Origin: Pandoraea iniqua
GTDB taxonomy: Bacteria; Pseudomonadota; Gammaproteobacteria; Burkholderiales; Burkholderiaceae
Direction: 5' to 3'
NCBI RefSeq assembly: GCF_902459685.1
Contig: NZ_CABPSF010000003.1
Coordinates: forward strand, 744,001 to 808,000
DNA length: 64,000 bases
Shown here: positions 1-9,151 of the stretch, piece by piece
How positions within the stretch are numbered: position 1 is the stretch's first letter
Layout of the letters: every line of letters starts with the position of its first letter
Position numbers and translations under genes: made by a program
The notes under the pieces: generated by a model
Told to the model about the DNA's origin: nothing
Databases searched by the model: none
What the model saw: only the letters and a program-made list of their open reading frames with translations

Positions 1-509
1 ATGTGACCACCGCGTGCGGCCATCATCAGCGGCGTGGTGCCGTTGGGCGATTCGGCATCGACATAGGCCGACGCATCAAGCAGCAACTGCACGATCTCGT
101 CGTTGCCGCTGGTCGCCGCGTAATGCAGCGGCGCCCAGCCCTTCTTGTTGACCTCGGCTTCCTTGTCGATCATCAGCTTGACCATCGGCGTGAGGCCTTG
201 CAACGACGCGATCATCAGCGCGTTTTCACCGGCGGCATTGGTCGCATCGAGATCCGTCTTGTCGTTGTTGATGAGCAGTCGCGCGACATCGACCGACTTC
301 TCGCGCATCGCGATCACCAGCAACGGGTTGCCCTTCTCGTCACGAGTGTTCGGATCGACGCCGGCCTTGAGGGCTTCGGCCACGGCCTTCGTATCGTTGA
401 ACGTGACGGCCTTGAACAGCGCCACGTTCGACGTCGCCGCCGTGGCACACGCCGTCAGCCAAAGCACGCTGAGCAACATCAAGGCTCGGATCATCGGGAA
501 TTTGCGCAT
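1..509 (-). CDS. ankyrin-repeat lipoprotein (3' end outside window)
   Basis: The reading frame is open from the ATG at 509 to the window edge (169 codons, no stop), so the C-terminus is missing. The N-terminus has basic residues, a hydrophobic run and the lipobox LTAC near residue 21, indicating a lipoprotein. The rest consists of about four ankyrin-type repeats with TPLMMAARGG-, APLHYAA- and DPNTRDEKGN-like units, a fold that mediates protein-protein contacts. It lies downstream of tatD on the same strand with a gap of about 100 bases. The binding partner is unknown. Confidence 0.85.
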   Translation of the reverse strand, partial: MRKFPMIRALMLLSVLWLTACATAATSNVALFKAVTFNDTKAVAEALKAGVDPNTRDEKGNPLLVIAMREKSVDVARLLINNDKTDLDATNAAGENALMIASLQGLTPMVKLMIDKEAEVNKKGWAPLHYAATSGNDEIVQLLLDASAYVDAESPNGTTPLMMAARGGH

Positions 510-612
510 CGGTGGACTCCTGTCGGTAGACCGTTGAAATTGAGTAACGCTGGGGGCAAAGCGATGAAGCCGCGCCGACGGTACAGCGCTTGCCGCTGGG
601 TTGCTATTCGCT

Positions 613-1395
613 TCAGTGTTTTGCGGTGGCAAACAGGCGGAAGAAGTTCTCCGTCGTCACCTCGGCAATCTTCTGCACCGGCTCACCGCGCAAATCGGCA
701 ATGAACTCGGCCACATGACGCACGTAGCCGGGCTGGTTCAGTTTGCCGCGATACGGCACCGGCGCGAGGTACGGCGAATCGGTTTCGATCAGCATGCGCT
801 CGAGCGGCACGCGGCGGGCCACGTCTTGCAAATCGCGGGCACTCTTGAAAGTGACGATACCCGAGAACGAGATATAGAAGTTCTGATCGAGCGCGCCTTG
901 CGCCACATCCCAGCTTTCGGTGAAGCAATGCATCACACCGGCCGGCTCGCCGGCGTTTTCTTCACGCATGAGGCGCAGCGTGTCGTCGGCAGCTGAGCGC
1001 GTGTGAATGATGAGCGGCTTGCCCGTCGCCCGCGCCGCGCGAATGTGGGTGCGAAAGCGCTCGCGTTGCCATTCCATGTCTTCAATGGAGCGCCCTTCCA
1101 ACCGGTAATAGTCCAGACCGGTCTCCCCGATCGCCACCACCTTGGGCGTGGCCGCGAGGCGCACGAGGTCGTCGACGCTCGGCTCCGGCGTGTCTTCGTA
1201 ATCGGGATGCACCCCGACCGAGGCGTAGACATTCTCGTGTTGCGCCGCGATCTCCAGCACTTGCGGCAGCGTGGGCAGATCGACCGACACACACAAGGCG
1301 TGACTCACCTTGTTCTCGCGCATGCGGGCCAACAGGTCGGGCATCTGCTCGGCCAGTTCGGGGAAATTGATGTGACAGTGCGAATCGATAAACAT
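613..1395 (-). CDS. tatD: TatD-family metal-dependent hydrolase/DNase
   Basis: A 260-residue TIM-barrel hydrolase of the TatD family (3'-5' exonuclease/DNase, DNA and RNA quality control, cytoplasmic). The metal ligands expected for the family are all present: H6 and H8 in DSHCH, E91 in GETGLDYY, H131 in IHTRSA, H156 in MHCFTE and D206 in ETDSPYLAP. I chose the ATG giving MFIDSHCHINF because it puts the first metal motif at the usual N-terminal place; the frame is open further upstream but that part looks non-coding. It follows holB with a 29-base gap, so it probably belongs to the mltG-tmk-holB transcript. Confidence 0.95.
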   Translation of the reverse strand: MFIDSHCHINFPELAEQMPDLLARMRENKVSHALCVSVDLPTLPQVLEIAAQHENVYASVGVHPDYEDTPEPSVDDLVRLAATPKVVAIGETGLDYYRLEGRSIEDMEWQRERFRTHIRAARATGKPLIIHTRSAADDTLRLMREENAGEPAGVMHCFTESWDVAQGALDQNFYISFSGIVTFKSARDLQDVARRVPLERMLIETDSPYLAPVPYRGKLNQPGYVRHVAEFIADLRGEPVQKIAEVTTENFFRLFATAKH

Positions 1396-1424
1396 GATGG
1401 ACGATCGGGTTTCCGGTGTCGGGT

Positions 1425-2465
1425 TCAGAGCGACGCCGGTGCGCCGAACAACTGTTTGTATTGCAGAAAGAGGGCTTCGAGCAGCACGCGGGTATTGAGC
1501 GGGTGGTTCTGCACTTGACGCTGTTGCGCAAGCTCGCGCAAAAAGCCGAGCAGGCGCACGTCGTCGGTCGCGTCGCCGCACTGGCGCAGCGCCTTGGCGT
1601 GGGCAGGGTAGAACCGCGAGTTGCCGGTCATGCGTTCGGCCAGCACGTCGAAGCACCAGCGTTGCAGCGTTTCGAGAATGCCCGGCAGGTTGCCCTTATG
1701 CAATTGCTCGGCACAGGCGAACGCGTCGACCGCCCCGCCCTGCGCCAATTGCCCCAGCAGCCAGTCGCGCCAGCTACGCTCGTCGGGTTCGGCCAACGTG
1801 CGGGCCGCCAGCGGCGCACCACCGGCTTCGGCCAGCACTGCCGCCGCCGTTGCCGCATCGAGGCCGGCTTCGCCCATGAGCCATTGCGTCGACTGCTTGT
1901 CGTCGGGGCGCGTGAGCACCACGCGGCGGCAACGCGACAGAATCGTCGGCAGCAAGCGATCGGGTTGCGTCGTCACCAGCAGGAAGACCACACCTTCAGG
2001 CGGTTCTTCAAGCGTCTTGAGCAGCGCATTGGCGGCGTGCACGTTGAGCGCTTCCGCCGGATACAGCAATACGACGCGACGCCCCTGACGATGCGAGCCC
2101 AGACTAGCGAAGTCGATGACCTCGCGCACCTGCTCGATCTTGATTTCCTTACTCGGGGTCTTGGTCTTCTTGTCGGCGTCGGCCTCGGCACGGTTCTCGG
2201 CGCCGGGCAGCGTATCGGCCATGATTTCCGGGCAGATCGCCCGAAAATCGGGGTGATTGCCGCTGGTAAACCACTGACAGGCGCTGCACGTGCCGCACGG
2301 CGACAAATCGTCGCGCGGCGCTTCGCAGAGCAGGCCCTGTGCAAACGTGCGCGCAAGCGCGAGCTCGCCGATGCCCGGCACAGCCTGCAACAGCAGGGCA
2401 TGCGGCATCTGGCTGCGCAGATCGTTAAGGCGTGTCCAGTCCTGCGACTGCCACGGATACAGCAT
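1425..2465 (-). CDS. holB: DNA polymerase III subunit delta prime
   Basis: A 346-residue clamp-loader subunit, part of the DnaX complex that opens the beta clamp. The N-terminal AAA+ fold has a degenerate P-loop (PGIGELALA, no GKS/T), which is normal for delta prime. Four zinc-ligand cysteines (about C47, C57, C60, C63, in CEAP and CGTCSAC) follow. A sensor-like SRCRR motif is present. The start MLYPWQSQ is chosen because AAGGAG lies about six bases before that ATG. Neighbours tmk upstream and tatD downstream are the classical proteobacterial context. Confidence 0.96.
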   Translation of the reverse strand: MLYPWQSQDWTRLNDLRSQMPHALLLQAVPGIGELALARTFAQGLLCEAPRDDLSPCGTCSACQWFTSGNHPDFRAICPEIMADTLPGAENRAEADADKKTKTPSKEIKIEQVREVIDFASLGSHRQGRRVVLLYPAEALNVHAANALLKTLEEPPEGVVFLLVTTQPDRLLPTILSRCRRVVLTRPDDKQSTQWLMGEAGLDAATAAAVLAEAGGAPLAARTLAEPDERSWRDWLLGQLAQGGAVDAFACAEQLHKGNLPGILETLQRWCFDVLAERMTGNSRFYPAHAKALRQCGDATDDVRLLGFLRELAQQRQVQNHPLNTRVLLEALFLQYKQLFGAPASL

Positions 2466-2541
2466 GGGGGCTCCTTGGCCTGAATTTTCGCCAGCATGGG
2501 CGCTGGCATGACACATCGGTGCGGGTGCCGTCGCCGGCTTG

Positions 2542-2557
2542 CGCCCGATGTCGGGCG
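2542..2557. repeat. 7-bp inverted repeat between tmk and holB
   Basis: CGCCCGA and TCGGGCG are separated by only two bases in the 154-base gap between tmk and holB. The dyad is too tight to form a normal hairpin loop, so it might be a protein-binding site or chance in GC-rich DNA. No U-tract follows. I see no small gene in the rest of the gap. Confidence 0.3.
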
Positions 2558-2619
2558 GCAGACCGAACGAATACCCGGATTATGGCCCCATTCGCGGGGC
2601 GCTTCAGCAAGTGTCGCCG

Positions 2620-3282
2620 TTAGTGCCCGGGCACGCCCAGTCGCGCAAACACGCCGGCGAGCTCTGCGGCAATGGCATCGATGCTCTGGGCGGCGTCGAT
2701 CACGACGAATCGGCCCGCCGAGGCCTGCGCGCGGCGCAGGTACTCTTCGCGCACCCGTGTGAAGAAGGCGGCCGACTCGCGCTCGAACTTGTCCGGCGCG
2801 CGGGCACCGGCCAATCGGGCCGCCGCAATCGACGGATCGAGATCGAACAGAATCGTGAGGTCGGGCTGGCGGGCGCCCTGCACCCACTGTTCAAGCACCG
2901 ACAATTTGTCGCGCGACAGGCCGCGGCCACCGCCCTGATAGGCAAACGTCGCATCGGTGAAACGGTCGGAGACCACCCAGTCGCCACGGGCCAGCGCTGG
3001 CTCGATGACTTTGACCAGATGCTCGCGGCGGCCGGCAAACATCAGCAGCGCTTCGGTTTCGATATCCATCGGCTCGTCGAGCACGAGCTTGCGCAACGCT
3101 TCGCCCAGCGGCGTACCGCCCGGCTCGCGCGTGGCAACGACGTTGCGGCCAACGCGGGCAAGCCCCTGACGCAGCGTATCCACGAAGGCGTTCACGTGCG
3201 TGCTTTTGCCAGCGCCGTCGATGCCCTCGAAAGTCACGAACTTGCCCGGCACGGCGGCCGGTGCGGCGTTAGGTTGCGTCAT
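2620..3282 (-). CDS. tmk: thymidylate kinase
   Basis: A 220-residue dTMP kinase making dTDP for DNA synthesis. The P-loop GIDGAGKST is at about residues 20-28, followed by the DR-type motif near [11 protein letters not shown] and a LID-like segment [11 protein letters not shown]. Length is normal for the family. Its ATG overlaps the mltG stop in an ATGA, so the two are translationally coupled. A short Ala/Pro-rich N-terminal leader ([13 protein letters not shown]) precedes the core fold. Confidence 0.96.
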   Translation of the reverse strand: MTQPNAAPAAVPGKFVTFEGIDGAGKSTHVNAFVDTLRQGLARVGRNVVATREPGGTPLGEALRKLVLDEPMDIETEALLMFAGRREHLVKVIEPALARGDWVVSDRFTDATFAYQGGGRGLSRDKLSVLEQWVQGARQPDLTILFDLDPSIAAARLAGARAPDKFERESAAFFTRVREEYLRRAQASAGRFVVIDAAQSIDAIAAELAGVFARLGVPGH

Positions 3283-4274
3283 TGATCACCTCGCTGGTAT
3301 TTGTCCACGGCGCGATTGTGCTCCTGGAGATTGGTCGAGAAATGGCTCGTACCGTCGCCTCGCGCCACGAAATAAAGCGCGTCGCTCGGCGCAGGATTGA
3401 GCGCCGCCGCCAGCGATGCCACGCCGGGCAGCGCAATCGGCGTCGGGGGCAGCCCGGCCCGCGTGTACGTGTTGTATGGCGTATCGGTCTGCAAGTCGCG
3501 CTTGCGAATACGTCCCGTGTATAGATCGCCCATGCCGTAGATCACCGTCGGATCGGTCTGGAGCAGCATGCGTTTCTTCAGGCGATTGACGAACACGGCG
3601 GCGACTTGACCTCGTTCCACGGCCTGCCCCGTCTCTTTCTCTACGAGCGACGCCATGATCAGCGCTTCGTACGGCGTGTTGTACGGCAAGCCCGGCGCGC
3701 GCGCGGCCCACGCTTCATCCAGACGTTTTTGCATCAGGCGATAGGCGCGCTTGTAGATGTCGACGTCGCTGGAACCCTTCGGAAAGAGATAGGTGTCCGG
3801 GAAGAACATGCCCTCGGCTTCGGCGCGATCGGCGCCCACGAGTTGCATGATATCGGCGTCGGGCAGCCCGGCCGTGTCATGACGCAGCGCCGGGTTGAGA
3901 TCGATCTCGGCGCGCATTTTCTTGAAGGTCCAGCCTTCGATGATCGTCACCACGTACTGGTTGACGTCGCCGCGCGCGAGTTTCTCCATCACATCGATGG
4001 GCGTCACGCCCGTGGCGAACTCGTAATTGCCGGACTTGAGCTTGGTGCCCACGTCCATGATGCGGGCGAGCAGGTTGAACAGCAGCGGATGCACCGGCAC
4101 ACCGCCCGTGCGGAGCTGGGTCGCGACGCTGCGCACCGAGCTGTAGGGCTTGATCGTCACGTCGAGCGTGGGCTTGACGAGCTGCATCGGGGCTTGCGCC
4201 CAGTAATAGAAAGCACCGCCTGCCGCCAACGCAGCGACAATCAACAGCACGAACAAGCGTTTGATGAAGGACAT
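3279..4274 (-). CDS. mltG: endolytic murein transglycosylase MltG
   Basis: A 331-residue YceG-family lytic transglycosylase that cleaves nascent glycan strands and sets peptidoglycan chain length. One N-terminal membrane anchor spans residues 6-25, then a LysM-like region, then the catalytic domain. The family glutamate is in the SLVEKETG motif (E212), followed by the QTDPTVIYG signature. The ATG giving [11 protein letters not shown] is chosen because it puts the membrane helix at the N-terminus; an in-frame ATG 18 codons upstream is less likely. The gene starts the mltG-tmk-holB-tatD unit. Confidence 0.95.
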   Translation of the reverse strand: MSFIKRLFVLLIVAALAAGGAFYYWAQAPMQLVKPTLDVTIKPYSSVRSVATQLRTGGVPVHPLLFNLLARIMDVGTKLKSGNYEFATGVTPIDVMEKLARGDVNQYVVTIIEGWTFKKMRAEIDLNPALRHDTAGLPDADIMQLVGADRAEAEGMFFPDTYLFPKGSSDVDIYKRAYRLMQKRLDEAWAARAPGLPYNTPYEALIMASLVEKETGQAVERGQVAAVFVNRLKKRMLLQTDPTVIYGMGDLYTGRIRKRDLQTDTPYNTYTRAGLPPTPIALPGVASLAAALNPAPSDALYFVARGDGTSHFSTNLQEHNRAVDKYQRGDQ

Positions 4275-4405
4275 GAATTGCAGAATAAGTCGCGCTCGGA
4301 CGGCAGCGGGTTCGGGGGACTCGGTCAACCCGGGCGTGTATGGCTAACAGCGGCTCGTGCTGCGCGTTTTGCGCGTCGAACCGGGCTCGCACGCCCAAGC
4401 GGAAG

Positions 4406-4448
4406 ACCCAATATAATACTTTGACTTGCCGAACCCTCAAAGATAGAC
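4406..4448. promoter_or_regulatory. AT-rich divergent promoter region mltG/ygfZ
   Basis: The 188 bases between the divergent mltG and ygfZ starts hold the only AT-rich island nearby, with TATAAT at 4412-4417 on the plus strand. Read on the minus strand the same block gives TTGAGG, about 16-17 bases, then TATTAT, a fair sigma-70 match for mltG. The plus-strand TATAAT lacks a good -35, so which gene each element serves is uncertain. Confidence 0.4.
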
Positions 4449-4462
4449 AGGCGCTCCTGTAT

Positions 4463-5575
4463 ATGAATTCCCAATGGCGTGAACTTCTGCCGCAAGCGGC
4501 AGCCGCATCTTCGTCCGATCCCGATGCGCGTGCGGCGCAGTTTGCAGCACTCCAATCGGGCAGTTTCGCCGCGCTGGCGCACGACACGGGCCTCATCGCC
4601 GTGACCGGTGCCGACGCTGCGAGCTTCCTGCACGGGCAACTGACCAACGACGTCGAACACCTCAAGCCCGCTCAGGCACGGCACGCAGGCTATTGTTCGG
4701 CCAAGGGGCGATTGCTCGCCACTTTCCTGATGTGGCGCGACGCCACTGCCGATGCCACGATCTATCTGGCCGGTGCGGCCGATGTGCAGGCGGCCGTGCA
4801 AAAGCGCTTGTCGATGTTCGTGCTGCGGGCGAAAGCCAAGCTGACCGATGCCACCGCGACGCATGTGCTGCTTCAGGTCGGTGGCCCGGCAGCCGAAGGC
4901 GTCCTCTCGCAAACGTTCGCCACGCTGCCTGACGCACCGCTCGCGGCCGCGCACGGCACGCTGGGCGATGCACCGACGAGCCTGATCCGCCTGCCCGATG
5001 CTGGCGCAGCACGATCGCTGCCGCGCTATCTCTGGAGCGTGCCGGCCGCGCAGGCGGCACAGGTCTGGGCGGCGTTGCAGGCCGCACCGGAACTTGTCGT
5101 TGTCGACCCGGCCCTGACGGCATGGCTTGATGTGCATAGCGGCGTCGCCAATGTGGTCGCCGCCACGCAAGAGCAATTCGTACCGCAAATGGTGAATTGG
5201 GAAGTCGTGGGCGGCGTGAGTTTTCGCAAAGGCTGCTATCCCGGTCAGGAAGTGGTCGCGCGCAGTCAGTATCGCGGCGTCATCAAGCGCCGCCTGCATC
5301 TCGCGCATGTGGCCGACGGTGGCCCCGTGCCCGTTCCGGCGCAGGAACTGGTCGAAGTCAGCGACCCGGATCAACCGTGCGGGATGGTGGTGCAAGCGGC
5401 CGCTGCGCCGAACGGTGGCTATGACGTTCTCGTCGAGCTGAAACTTGCCGCTCGCGAAGCCGACGATGTCCGGCTTGGCACGGCCGAGGGCCCGGCGCTG
5501 CAATTCGCGGCCATGCCGTACGATATCTTCGATCCGACCGAAACGCCTGCCGCGTCTGCTTCGGCAGCGTCCTGA
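4463..5575 (+). CDS. ygfZ: folate-binding Fe-S cluster repair protein YgfZ
   Basis: A 370-residue member of the YgfZ/GcvT-like family, which uses a tetrahydrofolate-type cofactor to help maintain Fe-S enzymes such as MiaB. The diagnostic motif KGCYPGQE is at about residues 256-263, including the functionally important cysteine, and the N-terminal half has the GcvT-like HGQLTNDV motif. The start giving MNSQWRELL is the first ATG consistent with family N-termini; the frame is open upstream. The downstream gene begins at the base after its stop, so they are co-transcribed. Confidence 0.95.
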   Translation: MNSQWRELLPQAAAASSSDPDARAAQFAALQSGSFAALAHDTGLIAVTGADAASFLHGQLTNDVEHLKPAQARHAGYCSAKGRLLATFLMWRDATADATIYLAGAADVQAAVQKRLSMFVLRAKAKLTDATATHVLLQVGGPAAEGVLSQTFATLPDAPLAAAHGTLGDAPTSLIRLPDAGAARSLPRYLWSVPAAQAAQVWAALQAAPELVVVDPALTAWLDVHSGVANVVAATQEQFVPQMVNWEVVGGVSFRKGCYPGQEVVARSQYRGVIKRRLHLAHVADGGPVPVPAQELVEVSDPDQPCGMVVQAAAAPNGGYDVLVELKLAAREADDVRLGTAEGPALQFAAMPYDIFDPTETPAASASAAS

Positions 5576-5881
5576 ATGGACTGTTACGTCTATTACCGCG
5601 TCACACCCGCCAACGCTAAGTCAGCCGCTGAGGCCGTGACGCGGCTCTTCGCGTTGGTCACGACACGCTTCGGCGTGTCTGCGCGCCTGCAACGGCGGGC
5701 AGAAGCGTCCGCCAGCGACGCGCTCACCGGGGCGGCGACGTGGATGGAACGGTATGACGACGTGCCGCCAGCGTTCATGGACGCCCTGTCCGCGATGGCG
5801 ACGCAATGCGGTCTGGCCACACTCGTCGAGGGTGAGCGTCATACGGAATGCTTCGAGGACATGCCAACCCCATGTGCCTGA
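5576..5881 (+). CDS. DUF4936 family protein
   Basis: A 101-residue cytoplasmic protein beginning MDCYVYYRVTPANA, which matches the small DUF4936 family found beside ygfZ in Burkholderiales. No catalytic motif can be identified. The ATG follows the ygfZ TGA with no gap, and the 3' end overlaps the next gene by 10 bases, so translation of the three genes is probably coupled. Function is unknown; the fixed position next to ygfZ suggests a related housekeeping role, which is inference only. Confidence 0.8.
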   Translation: MDCYVYYRVTPANAKSAAEAVTRLFALVTTRFGVSARLQRRAEASASDALTGAATWMERYDDVPPAFMDALSAMATQCGLATLVEGERHTECFEDMPTPCA

Positions 5882-6669
5882 TCGTCTTCTCGTGGCAGCC
5901 TGACGCCGACACGCCGCTCGTGCTGCTTGCCAATCGCGACGAATTCTTCGAACGGGCTGCCGAACCGATGCACTGGTGGCACGATCGCCCCGACGTGCTG
6001 GCCGGACGCGATCTACGCGGCGGCGGCACGTGGATGGGCATCAACCGTGCGGGACGTTTCGCCGCGCTCACAAATTTTCGTGATGGGCGCGCGCCCAAAG
6101 CGCCCAATGACGCACCTTCGCGCGGCTTGCTCGTGACGGCCATGCTCGACGCCACGCCGTTCGACGCCGATCTCGATCGGGTGGAAACTTACGCGCACGA
6201 TTACGCAGGCTTCAATCTGCTTGCTGGCGATTTGCCGGGCGGCAAGCTGTTCTGGCTGGGGAATCGGGAGACACCGGGCTTGCCGGTAGCTCACCCTATC
6301 GAGCCCGGTGTTCACGGCTTGTCGAACGCGTTGCTCGATACGCCGTGGCCAAAGCTCGTGAGTCGGCGCGATGCGTTGTCCGCAGCCATCGCGACGGAGG
6401 CTGACGACGCGACGCTGCTGCGCCTGATGCGCGATAACATCGAAGCCCCCGACGATGCGCTGCCAGAGACCGGCGTGCCCCATTCGTGGGAAAAGACTCT
6501 CTCGGCGGCCTTTATCGCCTCGCCCGCCTACGGAACTCGCTGCACGACGCTGCTGCGCTATCACCGTAACGGCACTGTCGAACTCACCGAGTCGACAGTA
6601 TCGCCCGGGCAACCCGCTAGCGAATTGCTCGACATTCGCCGCTATCGGTTCGAGATCGCGCGCTCGTAG
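5872..6669 (+). CDS. NRDE/TANGO2 family protein
   Basis: A 265-residue protein of the TANGO2/NRDE family. It starts MCLIVFSWQ with the conserved Cys2 and has the name-giving ANRDEFFER motif at residues 20-28. Eukaryotic and bacterial relatives have been linked to haem handling, but the biochemical reaction is not settled. The start is fixed by Cys2 needing to be next to the initiator. The ATG lies inside the end of the DUF4936 gene. A long hairpin follows at 6698-6735. Confidence 0.9.
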   Translation: MCLIVFSWQPDADTPLVLLANRDEFFERAAEPMHWWHDRPDVLAGRDLRGGGTWMGINRAGRFAALTNFRDGRAPKAPNDAPSRGLLVTAMLDATPFDADLDRVETYAHDYAGFNLLAGDLPGGKLFWLGNRETPGLPVAHPIEPGVHGLSNALLDTPWPKLVSRRDALSAAIATEADDATLLRLMRDNIEAPDDALPETGVPHSWEKTLSAAFIASPAYGTRCTTLLRYHRNGTVELTESTVSPGQPASELLDIRRYRFEIARS

Positions 6670-6697
6670 CCGGCACGGTTACCGAATCAGCAGACTG

Positions 6698-6735
6698 GAG
6701 GCGCACCGCACGAGACTTCTCATGCGGTGCGCCTC
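6698..6735. terminator. 13-bp hairpin between convergent genes
   Basis: GAGGCGCACCGCA pairs perfectly with TGCGGTGCGCCTC across a 12-base loop that can add three more pairs (GAG/CTC). It sits between the convergent TANGO2 and oxidoreductase genes. Neither strand has a clear U-tract after it, so it may act as a bidirectional transcript-end stabiliser instead of a strict intrinsic terminator. Confidence 0.55.
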
Positions 6736-6746
6736 TGCTTGTAGCG

Positions 6747-7742
6747 TCAGACCAGCCGAACGATCTGTTTCCCGAAGTTCTCACCTTTGAGCAAACCGAG
6801 GAATGCCGCCGGCGCGCTCTCGAGTCCCTGCGTCATCGTCTCGCGATAATGCAGTTCGCCAGCGGCGATGGCGTCGGTCAGTTCAGTCAGCGCCTGCGGC
6901 CAGATATCCAGATGCTCGGTCACGATGAAGCCTTCGAGCTTCACGCGGTTCGTCAGCAGCAACGCCGGGTACTTCAGCGGTGCGGGCTGGCCGTCATAGC
7001 CGGCGATCATGCCGCACAGCGCGATGCGTGAATGGGCATTGATGTTGCCCAGCACGGCATCGAACACCGCGCCACCCACGTTCTCGAAATAACCGTCGAT
7101 ACCATCGGGGGCGGCCGCACGCAACGCCTCGTAAAGATTGCCCGCCTTGTAGTCGACGCATGCATCGAAGCCTAGTGTCTCGGTGACGTAGGCGCACTTC
7201 TGCGGACCGCCCGCGATGCCCACGACGCGGCAACCCATGCGCTTCGCAAGCTGGCCCACCACGCTGCCCACGGCACCGGAGGCTGCGCTCACCGCCACGG
7301 TCTGCCCCGCCTTGGGCGCAATGATCTTGTTCAAGCCGTACCACGCGGTGACGCCCGGCATGCCGGCAGCCCCCAGATACACGCTCATCGGCACACGCAC
7401 GGCATCGACGCGGCGCAGATTGGTGCCGTCGGAAATGCCGTACTCCTGCCAGCCGAACATCGCGGTGACGGCATCGCCCGGCTGCCAGTCGGGATGGCGC
7501 GACTCGATCACCTCTCCCACCGTCGCACCGACCATGACGGCGTCGAGCGGCTGCGGCGGCGCGTACGACTTGGTGTCGTTCATGCGGCCACGCATGTAGG
7601 GGTCGAGTGACAGATAGAAATTGCGCACCAGCACTTGCCCGTCACCAAGTTCAGGCAGTTCCGGTGCGGCAAGGTGGAAGTTGTCCAGCGTGGCCTCACC
7701 CTTGGGACGCGAGACCAGCAAAATCTGGCGGTTGATCGTCAT
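6747..7742 (-). CDS. NADP-dependent oxidoreductase, MDR/CurA-like
   Basis: A 331-residue zinc-independent medium-chain dehydrogenase/reductase. Relatives are YncB/CurA and leukotriene B4 12-hydroxydehydrogenase-like enone reductases, which reduce activated C=C bonds with NADPH. Visible family motifs are LSLDPYMRGRM (N-terminal), the nucleotide-binding AASGAVGSVVGQLAK at about residues 147-161, and ENVGGAVFDAVL. The start MTINRQILL has GGAG about eight bases upstream. The thioesterase gene ends 14 bases before it, so the two are probably co-transcribed. The natural substrate cannot be read from sequence. Confidence 0.92.
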   Translation of the reverse strand: MTINRQILLVSRPKGEATLDNFHLAAPELPELGDGQVLVRNFYLSLDPYMRGRMNDTKSYAPPQPLDAVMVGATVGEVIESRHPDWQPGDAVTAMFGWQEYGISDGTNLRRVDAVRVPMSVYLGAAGMPGVTAWYGLNKIIAPKAGQTVAVSAASGAVGSVVGQLAKRMGCRVVGIAGGPQKCAYVTETLGFDACVDYKAGNLYEALRAAAPDGIDGYFENVGGAVFDAVLGNINAHSRIALCGMIAGYDGQPAPLKYPALLLTNRVKLEGFIVTEHLDIWPQALTELTDAIAAGELHYRETMTQGLESAPAAFLGLLKGENFGKQIVRLV

Positions 7743-7756
7743 GACATACGCTCCGG

Positions 7757-8197
7757 TTAGTCGCCTTGCGGATCGTCGGGACGTCGCTGCTGGCGAACCT
7801 CGCGGCCCACCGCCAGACGACGCAGATATTTGAATGTGCCCATCGCCTTGGCGACAAGCTTGCCGTTGGCGTCGCGCACTTCGCCTTCGCAATACGCCAT
7901 TGTTGTCGAGCGATGCAGCACGCGCCCGAATGCGCTCATCTCGCCGGAACCCGGCTGCATGAAGCTCGTCTTCATCTCGATGGTGACCACACCGGTGCCC
8001 TCGGGCGCCGTACTACGGCTTGCCGTGCTCAACGCCACGTCGAGAAGCGCCATCGTCACGCCACCGTGCATGACTTCCCAGCTATTCAGATGCTGGGGGG
8101 CGAGCTTGAGCCGAAGTTCCGACTCGCCATCCTCGGCGCGCAGAAGTTCGATGCCAAGGTGATCGATAAACCCGGAGCGAATCGATAGCGTGCTCAT
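7757..8197 (-). CDS. PaaI-type hotdog-fold thioesterase
   Basis: A 146-residue single-hotdog acyl-CoA thioesterase of the PaaI/YbgC-like superfamily. The HGGVTMALLDVALS motif at residues 44-57 carries the substrate-side HGG and the catalytic aspartate candidate D53. These enzymes hydrolyse acyl- or aryl-CoA to free acid plus CoA. GGGGAG sits upstream of the ATG. It precedes the CurA-like oxidoreductase on the same strand and lies in a stretch rich in acyl-CoA enzymes, which fits but does not prove a lipid or aromatic substrate. Confidence 0.88.
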   Translation of the reverse strand: MSTLSIRSGFIDHLGIELLRAEDGESELRLKLAPQHLNSWEVMHGGVTMALLDVALSTASRSTAPEGTGVVTIEMKTSFMQPGSGEMSAFGRVLHRSTTMAYCEGEVRDANGKLVAKAMGTFKYLRRLAVGREVRQQRRPDDPQGD

Positions 8198-8429
8198 TGC
8201 ATGCTCCCCGGGGTCGTGCCGCAGGCGCCCCAGTGGCGCGCGGCAACTCGATCGATTTCAAGTGTTCGGTAAAACGTGTCCATCGTCATTTCTTCAGCTA
8301 GGGACGCAAGTTAGTGCGCTGCGTCCGGAATGGGTGATTCGTTGAAATCAGGTAACTACATGCGTACCGCTACCGTGCGATACCGTGCGTGTGCGACGAC
8401 GCGGCGTGCACGCACCAGTCATCCACGGT

Positions 8430-9035
8430 TCACTCACGCGCTACGCCCGCCTCGGCCAGCGACGCCCACGCAATAGCGAGTGAGCCGTTCAAATCGATCG
8501 CGCGACAGGCGTGCTCGATCACGCAGACATCGAAACCCAACGCCTTGGCGTCGAGGGCACTCCACGCCACACAAAAATCCGTCGCGAGGCCAACGCAATG
8601 CACGCGCCGGACGCCTTTGTCGCGCAAATAACCCGCGAGCCCGGTCGGTGTCTTGCGATCGGCTTCCAGAAACGCGGAATAGCTATCCACGCCGACGTGA
8701 TAGCCCTTGCGCATGATCGCCTGCGCCTGCGGAATATGCAGCCCGTCGTGCAACGCCGCACCACGGGTGTCCTGCACGCAATGCGCCGGCCACAGTACCT
8801 GCTCGCCATAGGGCAGCGCGATCGTCTCGAACGGCTGCCTGCCGGGGTGATTCTCCGCAAACGACACATGTGCTGTCGGATGCCAGTCCTGCGTGAGCAC
8901 AACGTGCGAGAAGCCGCCCGCCAGCGCATTGATCGCCGGCACGACCTCGTCGCCGTACGGTACCGCCAGCGCGCCGCCCGGCATGAAATCGTATTGCACG
9001 TCGATCACGAGCAAGACTTCGTCCATCGGTTTCAT
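8430..9035 (-). CDS. pncA: nicotinamidase/pyrazinamidase
   Basis: A 201-residue isochorismatase-fold amidase that converts nicotinamide to nicotinate in NAD salvage. The catalytic triad is visible: D12 in LVIDVQYDF, K110 in MRKGYH and C155 in LATDFCV. Metal ligands D50/H52 (QDWHP) and H85 (PAHCV) are in place. The start has a strong AGGAGG ribosome site. Upstream lies an unusual run of heptanucleotide repeats (9054-9095). No other NAD-pathway gene is adjacent. Confidence 0.95.
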   Translation of the reverse strand: MKPMDEVLLVIDVQYDFMPGGALAVPYGDEVVPAINALAGGFSHVVLTQDWHPTAHVSFAENHPGRQPFETIALPYGEQVLWPAHCVQDTRGAALHDGLHIPQAQAIMRKGYHVGVDSYSAFLEADRKTPTGLAGYLRDKGVRRVHCVGLATDFCVAWSALDAKALGFDVCVIEHACRAIDLNGSLAIAWASLAEAGVARE

Positions 9036-9053
9036 TGCTTCCTCCTGCTGGCT

Positions 9054-9135
9054 TGCCGCTTTCCGCTTTCCGCTTTCCGCTTTCCGTTTGCCGCTTACCG
9101 GGCGCCCCGGCTAGCGGGTTACCTGCGGGTTACCT
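9054..9135. repeat. heptanucleotide array plus 11-bp tandem repeat
   Basis: From 9054 to 9095 the sequence is six head-to-tail 7-mers (TGCCGCT, TTCCGCT three times, TTCCGTT, TGCCGCT). At 9114-9135 the 11-mer GCGGGTTACCT occurs twice back to back. This fills most of the 116 bases between the FadB-like gene and the pncA start, ending about 20 bases before the pncA start codon. Such arrays can change length by slippage. Confidence 0.85.
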
Positions 9136-9151
9136 GCTGACTGCTTACCCC

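Noticed and set aside
613-1656. Longer TatD reading frame starting at 1656
   Set aside because: The extra N-terminus overlaps holB coding sequence and is Arg/Ala-rich without family similarity; the metal motif fits the start at 1395.
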